Position numbers and translations under genes: made by a program. A DNA stretch of 64,000 nt from an uncultured Dokdonia sp. (GTDB taxonomy: Bacteria > Bacteroidota > Bacteroidia > Flavobacteriales > Flavobacteriaceae). The notes below the pieces were generated by a model. The model saw only the letters and a list, made by a program, of their open reading frames with translations. It had not been told where the DNA came from and searched no databases. The DNA is taken from assembly GCF_947492535.1 (NCBI RefSeq), contig NZ_CANLNH010000011.1, forward strand, positions 108,382 to 172,381. The letters run 5' to 3'. Shown here one piece after another: positions 18,503 to 28,480 of the stretch (the first letter of the stretch is position 1; every line of letters starts with the position of its first letter).

Positions 18503-21337
18503 ATGAAAAAACACATTACACTATTTCTTAGTTTGTTTCTCATTGTTGGTGTTGCATTAGCACAAAACAAAGGAGATGTACAAAAAGGAAGAACCATACC
18601 TGTAGCAGAAATTCCTGTAGATCCTAATGTAAAAGTAGGTACCCTTTCTAACGGACTCACCTATTACATACGCAATAATGGAAAACCTGAAGACAAAGTC
18701 GAGTTACGTCTTGCTGTAAATGCTGGATCTATTATGGAAACAGAACGCCAGTTAGGACTTGCGCATTTTATGGAGCACATGAACTTTAATGGAACTAAGA
18801 ACTTCCAAAAAAATGATTTAGTAGACTATCTACAAAGTATCGGTGTAAAGTTTGGAGCAGATTTGAATGCCTATACTAGTTTTGATGAGACCGTTTATAT
18901 TCTTCCTATTCCAAGTGATGATCCTGAAAAATTAGAAAAAGGATTCCAAATTATAGAAGATTGGGCACACAACACAACACTTTCTGAAGAGGCTATCGAT
19001 GGAGAACGTGGTGTTGTACTTGAAGAATTACGATTACGATTAGGTGCAGATGAACGTATGCAACGTGAGACCTTACCTAAAATCATGTATGGGTCAAAAT
19101 ATGCAGATCGCTTACCTATAGGAACGAAAGAAAATCTTGAAAACTTTAGTTATGATGATGTACGTAACTACTACAAAACATGGTACCGTCCAGAATTGAT
19201 GGCAGTTGTTGCTGTGGGAGATCTTGATGTTGCTACCATGGAGCAAAAAATCAAAGATCATTTTGGTAAAATACCTGCGACTACAAATGGACAAAAGCGA
19301 GAGGAGTATCAACTTCCTAATCATGAAGAAACGCTTATTGCCATCGCATCAGATCCTGAAGCAGCTTTTAGTCGTGTAAATATCATGTATAAGGATCGCA
19401 AAAATGCAACACCATCTGTAACGATAGATGATTATAGAAATGGCCTTGTACGCAATCTTTTTTCGCAGCTTATTAATAATAGACTTGGAGAATTACGTAA
19501 TAGTGCAAATCCACCCTTTGTTTTTGGATTTTCATTCTATGGAGGTACGTTTGCAAGAACCAAAAATGCTTACCAATCTATAGCGCAAACCAGTGCCGAA
19601 GGACAACTAGATGGTCTAAAAGCATTACTGATGGAAAATGAGCGCGTAAAGCGTTATGGTTTCCAACAAGGAGAATTAGATCGTGCTAAGAAAAGTATCA
19701 TTGCTCGACTAGAAAAATCATATAATGACCGTGACAAATTAGAAAGTGGGCGTATTGTAGGTCAGTATGTAAGTAATTATTTAGACAAACAACCTATTCC
19801 TGGAATAGAGTGGCAATTTGAGACCACAAAAAGATTACTAGATGGGATTGAAATTGAAGAAGTAAGTAAACTTATTAATGCGTTTATTCATAATGACAAC
19901 CGTGTCATCACACTTACAGGACCAGAAAAAGAAGGACTTACACAAGTAACCGAAGACCAAGTACTCGCTCTTATAAAAGAAGTAGAAGGCGCAAATATTA
20001 AACCATATGAAGATGAAGCAGTACGTGAGTCTTTAATCGAAAAATTACCTGCTGCAGGAACGATCGTTTCTACAACAAAAGATGATGCTTTAGGCACTAC
20101 CACAATGACACTTTCTAATGGCGCTACTGTTACCATTAAAAAGACCGATTTTAAAAATGACGAAGTACTTTTCCAAGCGTTTAGCTTTGGAGGTACTAGC
20201 TTATATTCTGACGAAGAGCTAATCGCAACAAGTTTTGCAAATGGAGGTATTACACAAGCAGGAATAGGTGGTTTATCTCTTACAGATATGACTAAGTTTA
20301 TGAGTGGTAAAATTGCAAATGTGTCTCCATTTTTATCAAATTCGGCAGAGAACTTTAGAGGATCGGCTGCACCTAAAGATTTGGAAGTATTATTCCAAAT
20401 GGTACACTTATATTTTACAGATATAAATAAAGATAATGAAGCCTACCAATCGTTTGTGTCAAAGCAAAAAAGCTTCTTAGGAAACCTAATGGCAAATCCT
20501 AATTTCTATTTTCAAGATAAATTAGGATCAAAACGTAATGAAGGAAACCCTCGTTATTCTGGTTTTCCTACACCTGAAAAATATGATGCCGCCGATTATG
20601 ATTTGGCTTATAAAAAATTCAAAGAACGTTATGCAGATGCGGGAGATTTCCATTTTTACTTTGTAGGTAATGTAGATGAGGCTCAAGTGGCCGCTTTCGC
20701 GAAAGCGTATATAGCATCTTTACCAGGTCTTAATAGTAACGAAAAGTATATCCCAACAAAGTTTAGAGAAAAAGACACCTATGAGAAATTTGTCGTAAAC
20801 AGAGGGACAGATCCAAAGAGTAATGTGAGTATTTTATGGAGAGAAGAAACTACCTATGACAGAAAAACGGAACTTGCTGCTATGGCTCTTGGGGAGGTAC
20901 TTACGATCAAACTCGTAGAAAAGCTTCGTGAGGAAGAAGGAGGTGTATATGGTGTTGGCGCACGAGGAAGCCTTAGCAAAATCACATTTACCGATTTTGA
21001 TTTCTCCATCTCTTTCCCTTGTGGTCCTGAAAATGTAGATAAGCTTGTTGCTGCTTCACTTGCAGAGGTTGAGAAAATTAAAAAAGAAGGGGTTACGGCT
21101 GAAGATCTTGCTAAGGTGAAAGAAACGTATTTAGTTGCCCGTAAAGAGCAGGTAAAAACCAATCGTTTCTGGCTTACCAATCTTGTCAACTTAAGACAAC
21201 AAGATCGTGATGCTACATTTATCTCAGATTATGAAAAAAGAGTAGCTGATCTTACAGCAAAAGATATTCAGAATGTAGCACAGAAGTTTCTTGATGAAAA
21301 TTACTTCTTAGCAATTCTTATGCCTGAAGAAAAATAA
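18503..21337 (+). CDS. M16 family zinc metallopeptidase (PqqL-like), exported
   Basis: A 944-residue protein with a signal peptide (to about ALAQ, residue 21) and two M16 repeats. The inverted zinc motif HxxEH is present in the first half (HFMEH, His88 to His92), with a downstream acidic helix (about 150-180) that supplies the third ligand; the second half is the inactive M16C-type partner. Double-length periplasmic members such as PqqL degrade imported peptides. The gene stands alone between terminators. The palindrome at 20692-20707 lies in the coding sequence, read as AAFAKAY, without breaking the frame. Confidence 0.94.
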   Translation: MKKHITLFLSLFLIVGVALAQNKGDVQKGRTIPVAEIPVDPNVKVGTLSNGLTYYIRNNGKPEDKVELRLAVNAGSIMETERQLGLAHFMEHMNFNGTKNFQKNDLVDYLQSIGVKFGADLNAYTSFDETVYILPIPSDDPEKLEKGFQIIEDWAHNTTLSEEAIDGERGVVLEELRLRLGADERMQRETLPKIMYGSKYADRLPIGTKENLENFSYDDVRNYYKTWYRPELMAVVAVGDLDVATMEQKIKDHFGKIPATTNGQKREEYQLPNHEETLIAIASDPEAAFSRVNIMYKDRKNATPSVTIDDYRNGLVRNLFSQLINNRLGELRNSANPPFVFGFSFYGGTFARTKNAYQSIAQTSAEGQLDGLKALLMENERVKRYGFQQGELDRAKKSIIARLEKSYNDRDKLESGRIVGQYVSNYLDKQPIPGIEWQFETTKRLLDGIEIEEVSKLINAFIHNDNRVITLTGPEKEGLTQVTEDQVLALIKEVEGANIKPYEDEAVRESLIEKLPAAGTIVSTTKDDALGTTTMTLSNGATVTIKKTDFKNDEVLFQAFSFGGTSLYSDEELIATSFANGGITQAGIGGLSLTDMTKFMSGKIANVSPFLSNSAENFRGSAAPKDLEVLFQMVHLYFTDINKDNEAYQSFVSKQKSFLGNLMANPNFYFQDKLGSKRNEGNPRYSGFPTPEKYDAADYDLAYKKFKERYADAGDFHFYFVGNVDEAQVAAFAKAYIASLPGLNSNEKYIPTKFREKDTYEKFVVNRGTDPKSNVSILWREETTYDRKTELAAMALGEVLTIKLVEKLREEEGGVYGVGARGSLSKITFTDFDFSISFPCGPENVDKLVAASLAEVEKIKKEGVTAEDLAKVKETYLVARKEQVKTNRFWLTNLVNLRQQDRDATFISDYEKRVADLTAKDIQNVAQKFLDENYFLAILMPEEK
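20692..20707. repeat. Perfect palindrome copy inside M16 peptidase gene
   Basis: CGCTTTCGCGAAAGCG read in frame as part of AAFAKAY in the C-terminal half. Confidence 0.95.
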
Positions 21338-21357
21338 TAGCTGATAAACATCTAGAT

Positions 21358-21390
21358 AAAAAGGCCTTACGTTATGTAAAGCCTTTTTTA
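21358..21390 (+). terminator. Terminator after M16 peptidase
   Basis: AAAAAGGCCTTAC (21358-21370) pairs with GTAAAGCCTTTTT (21376-21388) with one internal mismatch; a T run follows. Confidence 0.85.
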
Positions 21391-21486
21391 TGTTTAAAAT
21401 TGACCCTAAATATGCCAAGTATGCCCATTAACGGGTATTTTGAGGTGTATAAAGTTTGTCTATATTGCGGTAAACAATCCTATAAA

Positions 21487-22074
21487 ATGAAAACATTCAT
21501 TACTATTCTCATCGTAATTATTAGTACAATCCCTATGGCCTCACAAAATACATGTATGTATGGTAGTGAATCACACACAGAAGGAGAACCTGGACAAAAA
21601 GGCCTTCAGAATGCTGTTGATACAATGGTAAAAAAATTATATATGAATACCCCTATTACGTTAACAACAACAGATACAGGATTACCATCTGCTATTGCTA
21701 AAGATGGTGCGTATTTTATAAACTATTCAAGTGCAACATTGAATGCACTTTTAGATGAAGATCCTAATTTATGGTTTCCTGTGTTTACACATCTAGTAGG
21801 TCATATAAAATCTGTAGATATGACTCGTACACCATTTTTTCCTGCAAAAGACACAAAAAAAGAACATCCTGATGACCCAGAGTTTCTCCAAAGAAGAGAA
21901 CGCTGGGCCGACAGGTACGCTGGCAAACTATTTTCTAAAGAGCCAGGTATGTCTTTTGAAGAATCTTTACGATTATATAAATTATCTTTAAAACATCTTG
22001 GTGGTCATACAGAAATTTGGTCTAATCAAGAACGCTTAGAGCATTTTACGCAAGGGTATAATGGAGATTATTAA
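21487..22074 (+). CDS. Exported protein resembling a metallopeptidase with a degraded zinc site
   Basis: The start at 21487 is preferred to an in-frame upstream one at 21400 because it gives a signal peptide at the N terminus (MKTFITILIV ... MASQ) and 195 residues. The pattern resembles small zincins: a helix FTHLVGH (His102, His106) where the active motif would be HExxH, and downstream RRERWADRYAG where active relatives usually have an E-x-x-D helix. The catalytic Glu (Leu here) and the presumed third ligand (Trp here) are both replaced, so it is probably non-catalytic, or a different fold. It is convergent with the TraB-like gene and shares a bidirectional terminator with it. Family not confidently recognised. 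Confidence 0.75.
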   Translation: MKTFITILIVIISTIPMASQNTCMYGSESHTEGEPGQKGLQNAVDTMVKKLYMNTPITLTTTDTGLPSAIAKDGAYFINYSSATLNALLDEDPNLWFPVFTHLVGHIKSVDMTRTPFFPAKDTKKEHPDDPEFLQRRERWADRYAGKLFSKEPGMSFEESLRLYKLSLKHLGGHTEIWSNQERLEHFTQGYNGDY

Positions 22075-22092
22075 CGCTATCTAACTAGAAAC

Positions 22093-22124
22093 AAAAAGGC
22101 TTTCTATCATAGAAAGCCTTTTTT
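22093..22124. terminator. Bidirectional terminator between convergent genes
   Basis: AAAAAGGCTTTCTA (22093-22106) and TAGAAAGCCTTTTT (22110-22123) form a 14-pair stem with a 3-base loop. There are A and T runs on both sides. Confidence 0.92.
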
Positions 22125-22153
22125 GATTGGTTTGGATTTGTTAGAAAACCCAC

Positions 22154-23011
22154 TTACTCTGTAATAGGTGTTACTGTGTATCCCGCTTTACGTAATAAAT
22201 TAATTACGCCTTGATCTCCTCCTAAATGTCCTGCGCCTACACCATAAAATACTTTCTGATTTTTTGATAGCTCTCCTATTTTACCGATCCAATTGTTATT
22301 ACGATTATCTAATAGTGCTTTCTTAAACTCAGGGTCTTCTTTAAATGACTCGTCCATTGTTGCATGCAAACCTTCAATATCTTCATTTTTATATTGAGTG
22401 ATCATTGCATCAAATTCCTTAGTCATTTTTTCAGGTTTCTGTAAGTATTCTATAATTTGATCTATTTGTTCTTCATAAGGAGTTGTTTCAAAAACACTTA
22501 CTTGAAATTCTGGTGTTTCTAATCCTAAAACTTCTTTCTGCCCTTCTTTAGATCGCTTAATAATTTCTGCCTCATAGCTTGCTGTTTGCTTGCCCATCAT
22601 GGTGATTGTAATCATAGAAGTAATTGTGAAAGGCTTAAAACTATTAAAGGCAGCCATCCCAACACCCATATGCTCGGTAAGATAAGTGTCTAAAATCTCA
22701 TACTCTTTTTCATCCATATAAGAACTTAACTTCTTACCTTCTTCTAGTTGCGCAAGCGTTTGCATACTCCCCATCATTTGTGGGTCATCCATATCCAGTT
22801 CTAAAACTGTAATATCGGTGTCTTTCATTGCCTTGTCCACTTTGTCTTTAAATTCAAAATCATCTTGCGGCATCAAATGAAACGTTCCAAATACATAGGA
22901 AGGTTTGATTCCGTTTCCTTCTACTTTCCATAATAAACTAGATTCTTCTTGAGCGATTAGCGAAAATGTACTAAGTACTAATGCTACAAATGCCTTTATT
23001 GTGTTTTTCAT
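22154..23011 (-). CDS. TraB/GumN family protein, exported
   Basis: A 285-residue protein with a signal peptide (about 20 residues). The N-terminal WKVEGNGIKPSYVFGTFHLM motif and the C-terminal GAGHLGGDQGVINLLRKAGYTV block are typical of the TraB/GumN superfamily, whose conserved G-x-x-H and Glu/Asp residues suggest a metal-dependent (Tiki-like) peptidase fold. In bacteria the substrates are mostly unknown. It is a single gene, convergent with the zincin-like gene downstream and divergent from the XRE regulator upstream. Family assignment is confident, function is not. Confidence 0.92.
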   Translation of the reverse strand: MKNTIKAFVALVLSTFSLIAQEESSLLWKVEGNGIKPSYVFGTFHLMPQDDFEFKDKVDKAMKDTDITVLELDMDDPQMMGSMQTLAQLEEGKKLSSYMDEKEYEILDTYLTEHMGVGMAAFNSFKPFTITSMITITMMGKQTASYEAEIIKRSKEGQKEVLGLETPEFQVSVFETTPYEEQIDQIIEYLQKPEKMTKEFDAMITQYKNEDIEGLHATMDESFKEDPEFKKALLDNRNNNWIGKIGELSKNQKVFYGVGAGHLGGDQGVINLLRKAGYTVTPITE

Positions 23012-23239
23012 CTATTTTTTGTTTTCTAAAACTAATAATTCATATTTGATCTTATAAGTGTATCTAGTTATAAAATTGTTACAATAAATTACCTAAACCC
23101 TTATTATCATTATAATGGCGGGTAAATGACGGGTGAAATTCAACATAAAAAGTGAAACAATTATGAATCTCAATGTACTATTGTAGTGTGAAACTTCTTG
23201 TATATTGAGGCGCCCATCATACAAGGCAAATTTATTATA

Positions 23240-24064
23240 ATGAAACAACCAGAATTAGGACGTAAAATAGTAGAGCTACGTCAACAAAAAGGATATACCC
23301 AAGAAGAACTTGTAGAACAATGCAACATAAGTGTACGAACAATTCAACGCATAGAGGCAGGAGAAGTATCTCCTAGAGCATATACCATAAAAACCATACT
23401 CGCTGCCTTGGATAGAGATCTAGATGACTTACAACAAGACTCTCTATTTGAAACAAAAGTAAAAGAAGCAATGCTTCTTGAAATAGACCCTAGTAAAGAT
23501 GTCTCGTTTATCTTTACTCAATTACATATAGGATGGATTGCGGGGATCTTAAGTATGATTGCTTTTATTTTTGAAGCAATAGATGATTGGTATTATGTAA
23601 TAAATTACTCATATTATTTTGGCAAATCATATACAATCATATTAGGAGTTATATCTATAATACTATTCTCAATCTATATGAGGTCTTTTGTACTCATTGG
23701 TAATTTGTTTAAAAATACCTTCCTAAAACTAACGGCTATTCTATTTATTGTTATCAATGCAATCGTCGCTATATTTGGACTTATAGATTTAGACTTTACT
23801 ATTCTTCCTATGGAAGGTTATGGCATTTTATATTGCGTGCTTATAGGTACCATGTATCTTTTCTTTGGGCTGGCCATATATAAACTTAAAGGCCTTGGAC
23901 AATTGCCTATAGCAGCAGGCATAATGCAAATTATTATAGGAGCCATGTTATTAAGTATTTTTCTAGCTATTGTAGGGGGTCCTGCAAGTATTCTGACTCA
24001 AGGACTTAATGTCGCTATTATTTTAAAAGCTATAGAAATTATCAAATCGCAGATTAAGGAGTAA
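23240..24064 (+). CDS. XRE-family HTH regulator with C-terminal membrane domain
   Basis: The ATG at 23240 is chosen because the helix-turn-helix starts right after it; a TTG 42 bases upstream is in frame but adds nothing conserved. 274 residues: residues 5-60 form a Cro/C1-type HTH (GRKIVELRQQKGYTQEELVEQ, then SVRTIQRIEAGEVSPR), and residues from about 95 to the end hold six or so hydrophobic segments. HTH-plus-membrane proteins of this type are common in Bacteroidota and are thought to respond to envelope state; the target is not visible. The divergent TraB-like gene may be one, by position only. Confidence 0.88.
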   Translation: MKQPELGRKIVELRQQKGYTQEELVEQCNISVRTIQRIEAGEVSPRAYTIKTILAALDRDLDDLQQDSLFETKVKEAMLLEIDPSKDVSFIFTQLHIGWIAGILSMIAFIFEAIDDWYYVINYSYYFGKSYTIILGVISIILFSIYMRSFVLIGNLFKNTFLKLTAILFIVINAIVAIFGLIDLDFTILPMEGYGILYCVLIGTMYLFFGLAIYKLKGLGQLPIAAGIMQIIIGAMLLSIFLAIVGGPASILTQGLNVAIILKAIEIIKSQIKE

Positions 24065-24392
24065 TACAGGTTTGGAAAGAAGGTAAAATTGCAGCTATAT
24101 AATATGGGAAAATATAAGCCGAGGGAAATATACATAACCCTCGGCTAAAGAACCATCAGTTTTTTTCGTACTCAATTTTATCTCACTAAAACAAATATGA
24201 TAATTACGTGATGATTTTACAATAACGTAACTCGTCTAATTTAAAAACCAAACAAGATAGATATTAGTATTTTAAAATCATTTTTGATGCGATTCTCTTA
24301 TTTTTAAGATGCAAATATACTCATAATATGAACATTATAAACGTTCATTTTTTCGCATTAGTATGCTAATGAGGCACAAGCGGACTATCAAA
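24065..24392. other. Intergenic region with a hairpin
   Basis: AGCCGAGGG (24117-24125) pairs perfectly with CCCTCGGCT (24138-24146) around a 12-base loop and probably ends the XRE transcript, though no T run follows directly. Near 24329-24349 is a small dyad, ATGAAC ... GTTCAT. The rest is AT-rich with no gene. Confidence 0.6.
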
Positions 24393-25517
24393 TTATTGCT
24401 TAACGTATTTTCGAGTTACTATTATTTCTCCAATCTTAATTTTAGCAAAATATATTCCTTTACGCCAGGCGCTTGTTTTTATCGTTGATAAAAGATTTCT
24501 ATTTTGAATCATTCCTTTTGTTGTTTGTACTAATTGTCCCGAGGTATCATATACATTAATCATATATTTTTGAGCATCTATAAACTCACCCTGAATGGTT
24601 ATAGAATCGTTTTGGGGGTTTGAAAATAATTGTATGGAGGTATTCGCTTTCGCGAAAGCGTCCACACCCAAACTCACATTTTGAATAATACGCAAATTTG
24701 AAGTACCCGCATCAGATATATAGATGCGATCATTGGTGTCATCTCCTAAAATGCCATTTGGGAAATTAAAGGTGGCCGTAGCTATATCTCCATCTGTATT
24801 TCCAAGTGTACTCCCTGAAAATAGAACGACTTCTCCAGTTTCTGGATCGATTCTATAAATACGATGCTCTCCTATTTGAGTGCCGTATAAAAAATCTCCT
24901 TTTGAAGTAAGAAATCCTAATACATTATTTTGAGCGGCACCTGCTGGTAATTGAGCAATCTCAGTCAAGGTGTCATCACTTTCCAATCTAAATATCTTCC
25001 GATTATTATAATTAGAAATATATGTTTGATCTCCTACAAACGCAATTCCAGAAGGGCCATTAAGAGGCGCTCCTTGAATAAGGATTTCAGTTTCATTTGT
25101 TTCTGGATCTAATACATTTAAGCTGCTTTGATTATAAGAAACCCATAAAACCCTATCATTCTGTGTGTCATATTTTACACCTGTTGGATTGTTAAGGTTT
25201 GTCACGGTATCAAGTAAACTTCCATTTGTATTATAAATATGTATGGTCGCTCCACCTGCTTCACAGATATAAATACGGTCATCGTCTGTAACTCCGATTC
25301 CATTTGGGTTTGTAAATCCTGTCGCAAAAGTGGTAACATTTCCCGTAGAGAATTCATATTTAAAGACTTCATTCCCTTGAAAATTGGAGCAATACACATC
25401 TCCATTGGATGTGATACCAAATCCATCATAAAAAATACCTTCGGTAACTGTTGTCACGGTTTGTGCACGTATTATAATCGTTAATAATAGCATGCACCAA
25501 ATAGTAATTGTTTTCAT
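24393..25517 (-). CDS. Exported NHL/SMP-30-like beta-propeller with T9SS sorting domain
   Basis: The start at 25517 is chosen over an upstream one at 25562 because it begins the signal peptide (MKTITIWCMLLLTIIIRAQ). 374 residues: six-bladed propeller repeats (NPNGIGVTDDDRIYICEAGG, NPTGVKYD, GPSGIAFV, FPNGILGDDTNDRIYISDAG) fill most of the protein. The last 70 residues match a type A Por secretion tail (MINVYDTSGQLVQ ... GIYFAKI ... RKYVKQ), so export by the type IX system is likely. A palindrome copy (24645-24660) encodes DAFAKAN exactly in the linker between propeller and sorting domain. It ends a minus-strand group with the AraC regulator and S41 peptidase. Ligand or enzyme activity unknown. 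Confidence 0.88.
   Translation of the reverse strand: MKTITIWCMLLLTIIIRAQTVTTVTEGIFYDGFGITSNGDVYCSNFQGNEVFKYEFSTGNVTTFATGFTNPNGIGVTDDDRIYICEAGGATIHIYNTNGSLLDTVTNLNNPTGVKYDTQNDRVLWVSYNQSSLNVLDPETNETEILIQGAPLNGPSGIAFVGDQTYISNYNNRKIFRLESDDTLTEIAQLPAGAAQNNVLGFLTSKGDFLYGTQIGEHRIYRIDPETGEVVLFSGSTLGNTDGDIATATFNFPNGILGDDTNDRIYISDAGTSNLRIIQNVSLGVDAFAKANTSIQLFSNPQNDSITIQGEFIDAQKYMINVYDTSGQLVQTTKGMIQNRNLLSTIKTSAWRKGIYFAKIKIGEIIVTRKYVKQ
24645..24660. repeat. Perfect palindrome copy in a propeller-sorting-domain linker
   Basis: CGCTTTCGCGAAAGCG in frame, encoding AFAKA at a domain boundary. Confidence 0.95.
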
Positions 25518-25602
25518 AAACTGTTCGATTTTTAAATTGATATAGTTCAAATTAAAAACCAATCACTCGCATCTGCGACAGTATGGGTACAAAAAGACAT
25601 CT

Positions 25603-26721
25603 CTACGCTACTTTCTTACTCTTTATATAAGCGCTAGGAGTCTGTGAAGTGACTTGTTTAAAGGCTTTATTGAATGTTGACTTCGAATTAAACCCTGCAT
25701 CAAAAGCAATAGCCAATAAGGTTTGTTTACGATGTAACTCCCGATCAATACTTTCTAAGATATCTTGTACTCGGTGTGTATTTATATAATCGTAAAAAGA
25801 TTTTTGATATACTTGATTTAATAACCATGACAAATTATTAGGAGTCGTATTCAGTTTTTCTGCAAGTGCTTTAAGAGATAAATCTGACGCTTTATAGATT
25901 TCTTCTTCTTGAATAAAGAAATTTAATCGTTTTTGTAATCGTTGTATTTCGTCAGGTTTAAGACGTGCCTTTTCTTCTTTAATTTTAGGACGCAAAGGCA
26001 TTCTAAAAATTTCTGGTTGACGTAAACTATAATACCCAATAACATAAATAAACAACGGTATAGAAATCCATACCAATGGATAATTAAGTACTGTACTAAT
26101 TTCAGAAAATTTAAATATTCCACTAATAAAGCTAATGAGCCATAACACTGTAAATAAAATAATAGTTACTAGTACATATCGTATATAACGTCGTACGGCT
26201 AATATATAAGAGACTTGATACTCCATCATCTTCTTATGTTTCCGAAACAATCTAATAGAAGCAATCGTGTATACTACAAAACTTACAATCCCGATGAGCT
26301 CTGAAAAAAACCAGAAATACGGTAAAAATTGTATTTCTTTAATATATATCATTACGTTTTCTGGAGCTATATAAATACCTATTGTAATACAAATATGTAT
26401 ACAGGCAATCAAATAGTGCCAAAAAGAAAGTTTAAAAACTGGTGTTTCCTGAAAAAGAAGACGCCGTATATAACAGTAAATAAGAGGTCCAAATAAAAAG
26501 ATAGTGACATCTACTATTCCAGCTACATAGTTCACCCATAGCGCTTCTATTCTATATGCCATCACACGTCCAAAAAGCATTATTACAGCAATTCCTATGG
26601 TGATAGATAGTACATCGTTTGCTACTTTATTACGATTATCTATAAAGCGTAATGTGATTGCCAGAAAAATTCCCTGACTCACTCCTAAAAAAAGAATAAC
26701 ATCTAGTAGTGTAAATGACAT
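25603..26721 (-). CDS. Membrane-bound AraC-family transcriptional regulator
   Basis: A 372-residue protein with about seven hydrophobic helices in residues 1-240 and a C-terminal AraC HTH pair (LKALAEKLNTTPNNLSWLLNQV; AIAFDAGFNSKSTFNKAFKQVTSQTPSAY). This 7TM-AraC layout is widespread in Flavobacteriia; the membrane part probably senses a signal and the HTH acts on nearby promoters. It lies 12 bases after the S41 peptidase gene and about 85 bases before the propeller gene, all on the minus strand, so co-transcription is likely. Signal and target unknown. Confidence 0.92.
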   Translation of the reverse strand: MSFTLLDVILFLGVSQGIFLAITLRFIDNRNKVANDVLSITIGIAVIMLFGRVMAYRIEALWVNYVAGIVDVTIFLFGPLIYCYIRRLLFQETPVFKLSFWHYLIACIHICITIGIYIAPENVMIYIKEIQFLPYFWFFSELIGIVSFVVYTIASIRLFRKHKKMMEYQVSYILAVRRYIRYVLVTIILFTVLWLISFISGIFKFSEISTVLNYPLVWISIPLFIYVIGYYSLRQPEIFRMPLRPKIKEEKARLKPDEIQRLQKRLNFFIQEEEIYKASDLSLKALAEKLNTTPNNLSWLLNQVYQKSFYDYINTHRVQDILESIDRELHRKQTLLAIAFDAGFNSKSTFNKAFKQVTSQTPSAYIKSKKVA

Positions 26722-26733
26722 TTTTATAAATTT

Positions 26734-28185
26734 TTATTGGCCATTGTTAGTAATAAGATCAAGTGCAAAAGCTTTAACAACATCGTTTTTTGACATCCAA
26801 TCTTCAAGCGATATCGTTACTGGATAATCTGGAATTGTACCTCTGCCTATATTCTTCGTGGGATCTACCGCATTTATATACTTATTTAGAGGAACTGTAA
26901 TCGTTAATCCTCCCCCTATAATTACTTGTGGCATCAGTCCGCTAGTATTTCCTTGATATCCTCCGGCGCTTTCTTCTCCTATAACTTTGGCCTTTTTATT
27001 ATCTGAAAGTATAGCAATAAAATCTGCTGCAGAAGACATACAAAATCCGTTAGTAAGCAAATACGTATTACCTTTATAGTTATGTTTTGCAGGTTTTTGA
27101 GGTTTATAGTACTTAAACTCTTTGGTTAATAAGGCACCTTTCCAGAGGTATGTAGAATCTTTTTTTTCTGGCTTGCTATAAAATAGTTTTGCTGCTCCTT
27201 TACTTACATCCTTTGCAATACTTTCTGTGACCTCTATGCGATCCCAATACCTGAATTCCTCTTCAAAGAAATAAGAAGCAAGCAAAGCCGCATAACTATC
27301 GGTTCCTCCTGTGTTGTATCTTAAATCAACAATCAAATTTTCTGTATTTTGATCTTCTAAGGTTTTAAAAACATCTTTTATAAAACCTTTAAAATTTTGT
27401 CCATTCGCCTTAATAAGTGTTTTTGCAAATGTTTGAATCTTTAAGACTCCCACACCATCTTTAATTTCAAAAGAAAGTTGTTCTTTATTTGTTGATGCAA
27501 ATTTTTCATAAGAAGGGAAAACTTCAGGAGTAATGCCTTTTGTTTTGTATTCCTGTACGTTGTTTTCTGATGCAATTTTAAGGGTAAATGTATCTGTCAT
27601 TTCAATCATACTCTGATACCAAAATGGAAATCTCAAATTGAGTGCTAATATTTTTTCGGTTTTATTATACCCATCTGAAGGAATCGCCTTCATCAATGTT
27701 TTTATAATAGATGTGATAGGTTTTCCATTAATAGAAAGGAGTTCTCCTTTTATAGGAATAGCTATATTTTCAGAATGATTTTTTGTAATAAATACTTTTC
27801 TATTTTCATCTATATAAATTTCTATTGGAATATACGTTTTTGTTGCTTCCATTGCTTTTTCATACGCTTCTGGAAGTACCATGGTTGTATGCAAACATCC
27901 TATTTGCGCAATCAACGGTTTTACTTTTCTATAAAAATCTAACGTATTGAGAGGATCGGTAACGGTTTGTAAAGTAGAATCAATAATCACATCAAAACGC
28001 TTTTTAGGTGTATACCAATAAAACCCAGGATGTCCTCCTGCCATTCCATCTAGCAAATCTCTTGTCCACTTTTTGATACTATCCTGATGATACTTTTTTC
28101 CAAAGTTTACCTCCTGATTTTCTTGAGAAAAAAGAGGTTGGATACATATAATACAAATAATAAATAGAAGTAATTTACTACGCAT
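26734..28185 (-). CDS. S41 family (C-terminal processing-like) peptidase, exported
   Basis: A 483-residue protein with a signal peptide (to about LFSQ). A PDZ-like segment (IKGELLSINGKPI) is followed by the S41 core: NLIVDLRYNTGGTDSY, then the nucleophile region NGFCMSSAADF and GEESAGGYQG. The nucleophile Ser and nearby Lys of the family lie in these blocks, so it is likely active. Non-essential S41 proteins of this kind process periplasmic or surface proteins. First gene of a probable three-gene unit with a membrane AraC regulator and a T9SS-secreted propeller. Confidence 0.9.
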   Translation of the reverse strand: MRSKLLLFIICIICIQPLFSQENQEVNFGKKYHQDSIKKWTRDLLDGMAGGHPGFYWYTPKKRFDVIIDSTLQTVTDPLNTLDFYRKVKPLIAQIGCLHTTMVLPEAYEKAMEATKTYIPIEIYIDENRKVFITKNHSENIAIPIKGELLSINGKPITSIIKTLMKAIPSDGYNKTEKILALNLRFPFWYQSMIEMTDTFTLKIASENNVQEYKTKGITPEVFPSYEKFASTNKEQLSFEIKDGVGVLKIQTFAKTLIKANGQNFKGFIKDVFKTLEDQNTENLIVDLRYNTGGTDSYAALLASYFFEEEFRYWDRIEVTESIAKDVSKGAAKLFYSKPEKKDSTYLWKGALLTKEFKYYKPQKPAKHNYKGNTYLLTNGFCMSSAADFIAILSDNKKAKVIGEESAGGYQGNTSGLMPQVIIGGGLTITVPLNKYINAVDPTKNIGRGTIPDYPVTISLEDWMSKNDVVKAFALDLITNNGQ

Positions 28186-28330
28186 AAAATCTGATTGATA
28201 TATTAGAGTTGGAAAAGTAAGTAATCAAAGATAACTAGTCTTTATGCTTAACAAAACTATAAGGCTGTATTAACAGAACTATAGGTCTGTTTGGGTACAC
28301 TCATACCTTATACACATATGATGATGCTTA

Positions 28331-28399
28331 TATACGCTTTAACGCTTCGCTCTCCCTACGGTCGTGAATCTCACAAGCTCGATTTCGCGAAAGCGTATA
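28331..28399. repeat. Long composite palindrome element, copy 1
   Basis: Ends with TTTCGCGAAAGCGTATA and begins TATACGCTTTAACG; about 50 bases lie between. The reverse complement matches 60658-60723 over about 65 bases with roughly six differences. Intergenic, upstream of the S41 gene. Confidence 0.9.
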
Positions 28400-28480
28400 C
28401 ATCAACTAATTTCTCAAAATAGACACACCTATTTCAATCCTCATAGCAAATCTTCAATGCATAATTTGGGTATACGTTGA

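Noticed and set aside
21400..21486. Upstream start of the zincin-like gene
   Set aside because: It overlaps the end of the terminator region and would bury the signal peptide.
24329..24349. ATGAAC-ATTATAAAC-GTTCAT dyad
   Set aside because: Short and AT-rich; could be chance, no promoter element attached.
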